The notes under the pieces are model-generated. The model was not told where the DNA came from, did no database searches, and saw only the letters and a program-made list of their open reading frames with translations. Both the position numbers and the translations under genes were made by a program. 64,000 bases of DNA from RBG-16-49-21 sp040768125 (lineage in GTDB: Bacteria; Spirochaetota; UBA4802; UBA5550): positions 124,001 through 188,000 of the forward strand of contig JAXGNG010000007.1 in the NCBI GenBank assembly GCA_040768125.1, in the 5' to 3' direction. Positions 60,694 through 64,000 of this stretch are shown here, in pieces (position 1 is the stretch's first letter; each line of letters starts with the position of its first letter).

Positions 60694-62235
60694 ATGAAAA
60701 AATGTACACCTTTTGATATTGTTAGTTTAATTTTTCCAAAAACATTTTTCACGCTTTTCCTGATCCTCGTAATTGTTTTCACTATGGCCTGTGACAATAC
60801 CACACCGTCCATTGTTGATGATGGCAATGAACCGCCAAAAAATCCTTTCCTGGCAGACTCACCCTGGCCCATGAGCCACAGGAATCCCTACGCCCAGGCA
60901 TCCTCACCATATGCAGGGCCATCCAAAATAAAAGGTCTCGCCAAGGATTTTGATATCAGTCTGCCCGGCATTATCACCATTGCCGTATCAGGTAAATACC
61001 GCGACGGGTCACGGGTCCTCTGGGGCAGCTCCACTGGATATGTTTTCAAGGCCAGTGATACAGGCAGCGGCTTCAGGTTTATAGACATGAAGCTCAAGGA
61101 GGATGTCACCCTGCCGTCGCTTATATCAACTGATGATGCACTCTCCGGCGCCTACACCCTGGTTGACTGCAGGGGAATATTCTTCGTGCCCCGTTTCAAT
61201 AAAATTTTTGCCTATGGAGACAAACGGGACGGTGATGCACTGTCGGGTATCGAGGTAAAGGGGGTATATGAGATCCCTGCAAATTATTACAATGAAGACG
61301 ACCGTATTGTAGGCCTGAACATCACTCATGACGGCATGCTGGCATTCGTCACCGCAGGAGGCATCGTGGCGGTTCTTTCCCGAGACTTAAGCAGAGCCAT
61401 TTATTACAGTTTCGGTCCCGACGATGAAATATCCAACTCCATTGCCTGTGATGAGAATGGCGGGATATATGTTGTCACCAGCAGAAAAATGTACAGGGTC
61501 CAGTGGACGGGGAAAGAGCTGACAATTGATCCTGCAAAGGGAGGCTGGGCAGCAGATTATGAAACCGGTGAGGGAGGTTCCAGTATCAGGCTTGGTGCCG
61601 GGTCCGGTTCCACGCCTACGCTTATGGGAACAGGTTCGCAAGATAGATTTGTTGTGATTACCGACGGTAGTGAGCTTATGAACCTGGTTCTCTTCTGGCG
61701 CGACGCAATTCCAGGAAACTGGCACCAGATCCCCGGGACAAAAGACAGGCGTATTGCCGCCCAGGTTCCCATCACTTTCGGAGACAAGACTGCAGAAAGC
61801 TCAATGTCAGAACAGTCAGTCTGTGTCCGCGGATACGGCGCACTGGTGGTGAACAATCTCATGAAGGTTTCTACTGATAACCGGATAATTGACCTGCTCA
61901 TGGGAGGGCTTTACTGGCTTGCCCCTTACGGGGCTGAGAAATTTCAGTGGGACCCTGATTTAAAAACACTCACAACCGCCTGGGTCAATCGTAATGTCAG
62001 TTATCCCAATGGTATTCCCACCATGAGTGCAGCATCAAACATGGTATATGATGTGGGCCAGCGAATGGGTGTCTGGGGTTTTGAAGCACTGGATTGGGAC
62101 ACGGGAGAGTCCCTTTACTTCAAGGATATGGGGATGCTCCCGCTCTATAACAGCGCCTATGCAGCTACAGAAATCGGCCTGGATGGCGCTCTCTACAGCG
62201 GCACCATCCTTGGACTTATGGGTCTTTGGCCATGA
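60694..62235 (+). CDS. Lipoprotein of unknown function
   Basis: About 513 residues from ATG 60694, which follows the promoter; an earlier ATG (60661) lies inside the -10. Signal with lipobox VFTMAC (cysteine about 33). The mature part has a propeller-like look (repeated short motifs such as GGIVAVLSRDLSRAIYY, ENGGIYVVTSRKMYRV, GSGSTPTLMGTGSQDRFVVITDG) and ends with DGALYSGTILGLMGL. No family is recognised. Codon use is more AT-rich than the rest of the window, suggesting recent acquisition. Confidence 0.72.
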   Translation: MKKCTPFDIVSLIFPKTFFTLFLILVIVFTMACDNTTPSIVDDGNEPPKNPFLADSPWPMSHRNPYAQASSPYAGPSKIKGLAKDFDISLPGIITIAVSGKYRDGSRVLWGSSTGYVFKASDTGSGFRFIDMKLKEDVTLPSLISTDDALSGAYTLVDCRGIFFVPRFNKIFAYGDKRDGDALSGIEVKGVYEIPANYYNEDDRIVGLNITHDGMLAFVTAGGIVAVLSRDLSRAIYYSFGPDDEISNSIACDENGGIYVVTSRKMYRVQWTGKELTIDPAKGGWAADYETGEGGSSIRLGAGSGSTPTLMGTGSQDRFVVITDGSELMNLVLFWRDAIPGNWHQIPGTKDRRIAAQVPITFGDKTAESSMSEQSVCVRGYGALVVNNLMKVSTDNRIIDLLMGGLYWLAPYGAEKFQWDPDLKTLTTAWVNRNVSYPNGIPTMSAASNMVYDVGQRMGVWGFEALDWDTGESLYFKDMGMLPLYNSAYAATEIGLDGALYSGTILGLMGLWP

Positions 62236-62311
62236 CACTGTTTTTGTAGTATATATAACTGTGCTGATTTGCGGCCCTATACTCTCAGATGATTGATCAG
62301 GCCTGTAGCAT

Positions 62312-62400
62312 CATACAGGAAATGGCCCTTGCCCGGGATGGGGCCCGGCAACCCTATCGGCATCAGCCAGGGACCTGGCAAGGCAGAACTGCGGGACGGG
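62312..62400. repeat. Diverged repeat copy C
   Basis: CATACAGG-AAATGGCCCTTGCCCGG at 62312-62337 resembles the end of copy B (63975-64000) and the part of copy A at 60352-60375; the following bases (62340-62400) keep a distant likeness to copy A (for example GGGACCTGGCAAGGCAGAACTGC against AGGACCAGGTAAAGCAGAAATTGC). It lies between the lipoprotein and the CDF gene. Confidence 0.55.
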
Positions 62401-62437
62401 GCCATTGGAACTCATGTTCAAGCGACCGGCCGGGAAT

Positions 62438-63358
62438 TTAATATGCGTTTTTCTCATTAAGTCCCCAGCATTCCTGTTCCTCTACATTTCCCAGAGGCTC
62501 CATGTGGATAACGATATCATAGAGATAGGGAATGGACTCCCGGATTCTGTTTTCAAGGAGCTTTACTTTGGCGTGCGCATCATTAACCCTGGCGTTTCCG
62601 TCGACTTCGACATCCATTTCAATCAAATAGTAAACGCCGATTTTCCGGATCCGTACGCGATGCGGATTGGATATACCGTCGATTTTCCTCGCCTCTTCGA
62701 ATACTTTATTATATAAAACAATATCCGATTCTCCTTCCATGAGTTCCGTGACGGTGCCCCTGAAAATACGAACGGCGGATATCATGATCCACACGCCTAT
62801 GATGATGGCGAGTATTTTGTCGATGACCGGCGCGTTAAAGAAATAGACGCACGCCAGGCCTACGAGCACGCTGATCGACGTAACGATGTCGTTGCGCATG
62901 TTTTTGCCGTTCGCGATGATCATCTGGCTCCCGGCTTTTCTTCCGAGTTTGTACTGGATCAAGGAAAGGATCAATTTCCCGATGATAGAAAAAACCGTCA
63001 CGTACACGGACATCATTTCCGGCACCAGGTTTGGCTCGTGATGAAGGAGCTTGCCCGCCGTCGATACGGCCAGCTGCCCCCCCATGAAAAATATTATGAA
63101 TGCCAGAACGGAGGTGGCGATCGTTTCAGCCCTGTAATGGCCGTAAGGGTGCTCCTTGTCCGGAGGCTTAATAATAACAATAGAGATGGCCAGGGTTATC
63201 AGGGATATGAATACGTCGGCGAGGCTGTCCATGCCGTCCCCCAGCACGGATAGGCTCCCGGCCATTAAGCCGGCCGCTATTTTCATAACCGCGAGCAGGG
63301 CGTTTCCGAGCACGCTGGTTATGGAGGCGATTCTAATAATTCTGTCTCTGTTCATCAA
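62438..63358 (-). CDS. Cation diffusion facilitator transporter
   Basis: The 306-residue protein has six helices (about 10-200) and a C-terminal cytoplasmic domain. Metal-site residues: GDGMDSLAD (about 41-49, helix 2), HPYGHYRAET (about 70, the loop motif) and NGKNMRNDIV (about 148, helix 5), where the usual first His is Asn (N-x3-D), which may change the metal accepted. It exports divalent metals (Zn, Mn, Fe or Co). AT-rich codons. Confidence 0.88.
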   Translation of the reverse strand: MMNRDRIIRIASITSVLGNALLAVMKIAAGLMAGSLSVLGDGMDSLADVFISLITLAISIVIIKPPDKEHPYGHYRAETIATSVLAFIIFFMGGQLAVSTAGKLLHHEPNLVPEMMSVYVTVFSIIGKLILSLIQYKLGRKAGSQMIIANGKNMRNDIVTSISVLVGLACVYFFNAPVIDKILAIIIGVWIMISAVRIFRGTVTELMEGESDIVLYNKVFEEARKIDGISNPHRVRIRKIGVYYLIEMDVEVDGNARVNDAHAKVKLLENRIRESIPYLYDIVIHMEPLGNVEEQECWGLNEKNAY

Positions 63359-63418
63359 TATCCAGGAAAAGACTCACTCCCAGAACGGATGTTTCCGGCT
63401 TGAGGCACGTTCGACAGT

Positions 63419-63802
63419 TTATACCGTTTCCGCAACAATTTTTGTGATAGTTTCTTCAACTTCGGCGGCAACTTTTTCAAGTTCATCGTCCTGAGAAAGT
63501 GCAGCAAGCATTTGAGCCGGCTTGAGGAATCCGATATAGATATGTCCTTTTTCAGAATATACCGAAATGCGGCATGGGAGCGCCATGTTGAGTTTCATCT
63601 CTTTTGAAACTACTTTATTTGCCTGTTGCGGGTTGCAGACTTCAAATATTCTGCACTGTTCTTTAAAATCAATTCTCCTCTTTCTAAGAGTCTCGCCAAG
63701 ATCGTGAATAGTAAGAACTCCAAATCCGTTGTTTTTCACGGCATTCTCGAGATCTGCGCATGCTTGAATAAATTCTTTTTCGGTAGTTTTAATGTAGTAC
63801 AT
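63419..63802 (-). CDS. DUF302 domain protein
   Basis: The 127-residue protein has the DUF302 pattern: GVLTIHDLGETLRKRRIDF (about 27-45), IFEVCNPQQANKV (about 53-65), and ALPCRISVYSEKGHIYIGFLKP (about 74-95). ATG 63802 follows GGAGG. Members are small single-domain proteins, some near metal or redox genes; function unknown. It stands upstream of the CDF gene on the same strand. Confidence 0.85.
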   Translation of the reverse strand: MYYIKTTEKEFIQACADLENAVKNNGFGVLTIHDLGETLRKRRIDFKEQCRIFEVCNPQQANKVVSKEMKLNMALPCRISVYSEKGHIYIGFLKPAQMLAALSQDDELEKVAAEVEETITKIVAETV

Positions 63803-63825
63803 TTCCCCCTCCTATTATACATGCG

Positions 63826-63888
63826 TCATTCAATGTTCCATTCTTCCGCTTCTTCAAAGCTGTAGGATTTATGAACCATTCTTTCCAT
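63826..63888 (-). pseudogene. Truncated copy of the 61-residue partner gene
   Basis: ATG 63888 opens MERMVHKSYSFEEAEEWNIE, then TGA at 63826-63828. The first 17 residues match the gene at 60062-60247 (one substitution, T to M), after which it is cut short. It is a decayed duplicate of the 5' end. Confidence 0.75.
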
Positions 63889-64000
63889 GGGACATTCCAG
63901 GCAGATTACGCGTTACTGCTGATGGTCTGAATAAATGGCACTGACCATGAGTCGTTCAGTCAGGAGTAATGTGCCATACAGGTAAAAGGCCCTTACCCGG
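63833..64000. repeat. Duplicated segment, copy B
   Basis: Matches copy A (60190-60440): gap-free match of 63901-64000 with 60276-60375, and a shared left part (63833-63888) separated by a shorter spacer (12 against 28 bases). It runs out of the window, so its full length is unknown. Confidence 0.8.

Noticed and set aside
1..64000. CRISPR array, rRNA, tRNA, transposase, prophage
   Set aside because: No regularly spaced repeats, conserved RNA sequences or IS-type proteins were recognised by eye; a covariance-model search would be decisive.

Overview
This 64 kb window is a gene-dense, GC-rich bacterial chromosome segment from a diderm. Signal peptides, lipoboxes, a LolA-like carrier, FadL-type and other outer-membrane barrels and a Maf/DUF115 glycosyltransferase support that. 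The mix of 7TM-GAF-SpoIIE proteins, chemoreceptors, DUF115, HDOD proteins and the hrcA-grpE-dnaK-dnaJ order suggests an environmental member of the Spirochaetota (Leptospirales-like). No rRNA marker is present, so the placement is an inference.

Layout. 1-11.9 kb: the 3' end of an EF-G gene, a DtxR/MntR regulator, then a long leftward series (TPR protein, membrane protein, DUF115, HATPase-HDOD, ComEC, barrel, LolA). 11.9-19.7 kb: two FadL-like barrels, a GAF-SpoIIE protein, a WecG/TagA-type protein, a propeller-like lipoprotein and another barrel. 19.9-24.8 kb: a nitrite/nitrosative-stress island (PF11756-like protein, di-cluster ferredoxin, nrfHA, cupin, a PAS remnant and a Crp/Fnr regulator) with two near-identical HcpR/FNR-like palindromes. 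24.8-37.8 kb: a compact UvrD-like helicase, ankyrin and pentapeptide lipoproteins, QueH, a 7TM-GAF-SpoIIE protein, an isochorismatase-like hydrolase, an ECF sigma/anti-sigma pair, TyrS and a chemoreceptor. 37.8-43.1 kb: the CIRCE-controlled heat-shock operon with a separate promoter for dnaJ. 43.2-50.2 kb: a coiled-coil protein and a tiny partner, a radical-SAM/DUF2344 fusion, RsmA and type III glutamine synthetase. 50.2-59.5 kb: a lipoprotein alpha/beta-hydrolase, a 7TMR-DISM-chemoreceptor fusion behind a leaderless promoter, twin barrel paralogues, a ferredoxin with a G10 tract, and HlyIII. 59.5-64 kb: a visibly AT-richer segment with a nucleotidyltransferase toxin-antitoxin-like pair, a duplicated and decayed copy of its 5' end, an unknown lipoprotein, a CDF transporter and a DUF302 protein; it looks recently acquired or rearranged.

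The best candidate for a coherent system is the 19.9-24.8 kb nitrosative island: promoter geometry, palindromes and gene content all point to one regulator controlling nitrite/NO detoxification. No CRISPR array, rRNA, tRNA, prophage or transposase was recognised.
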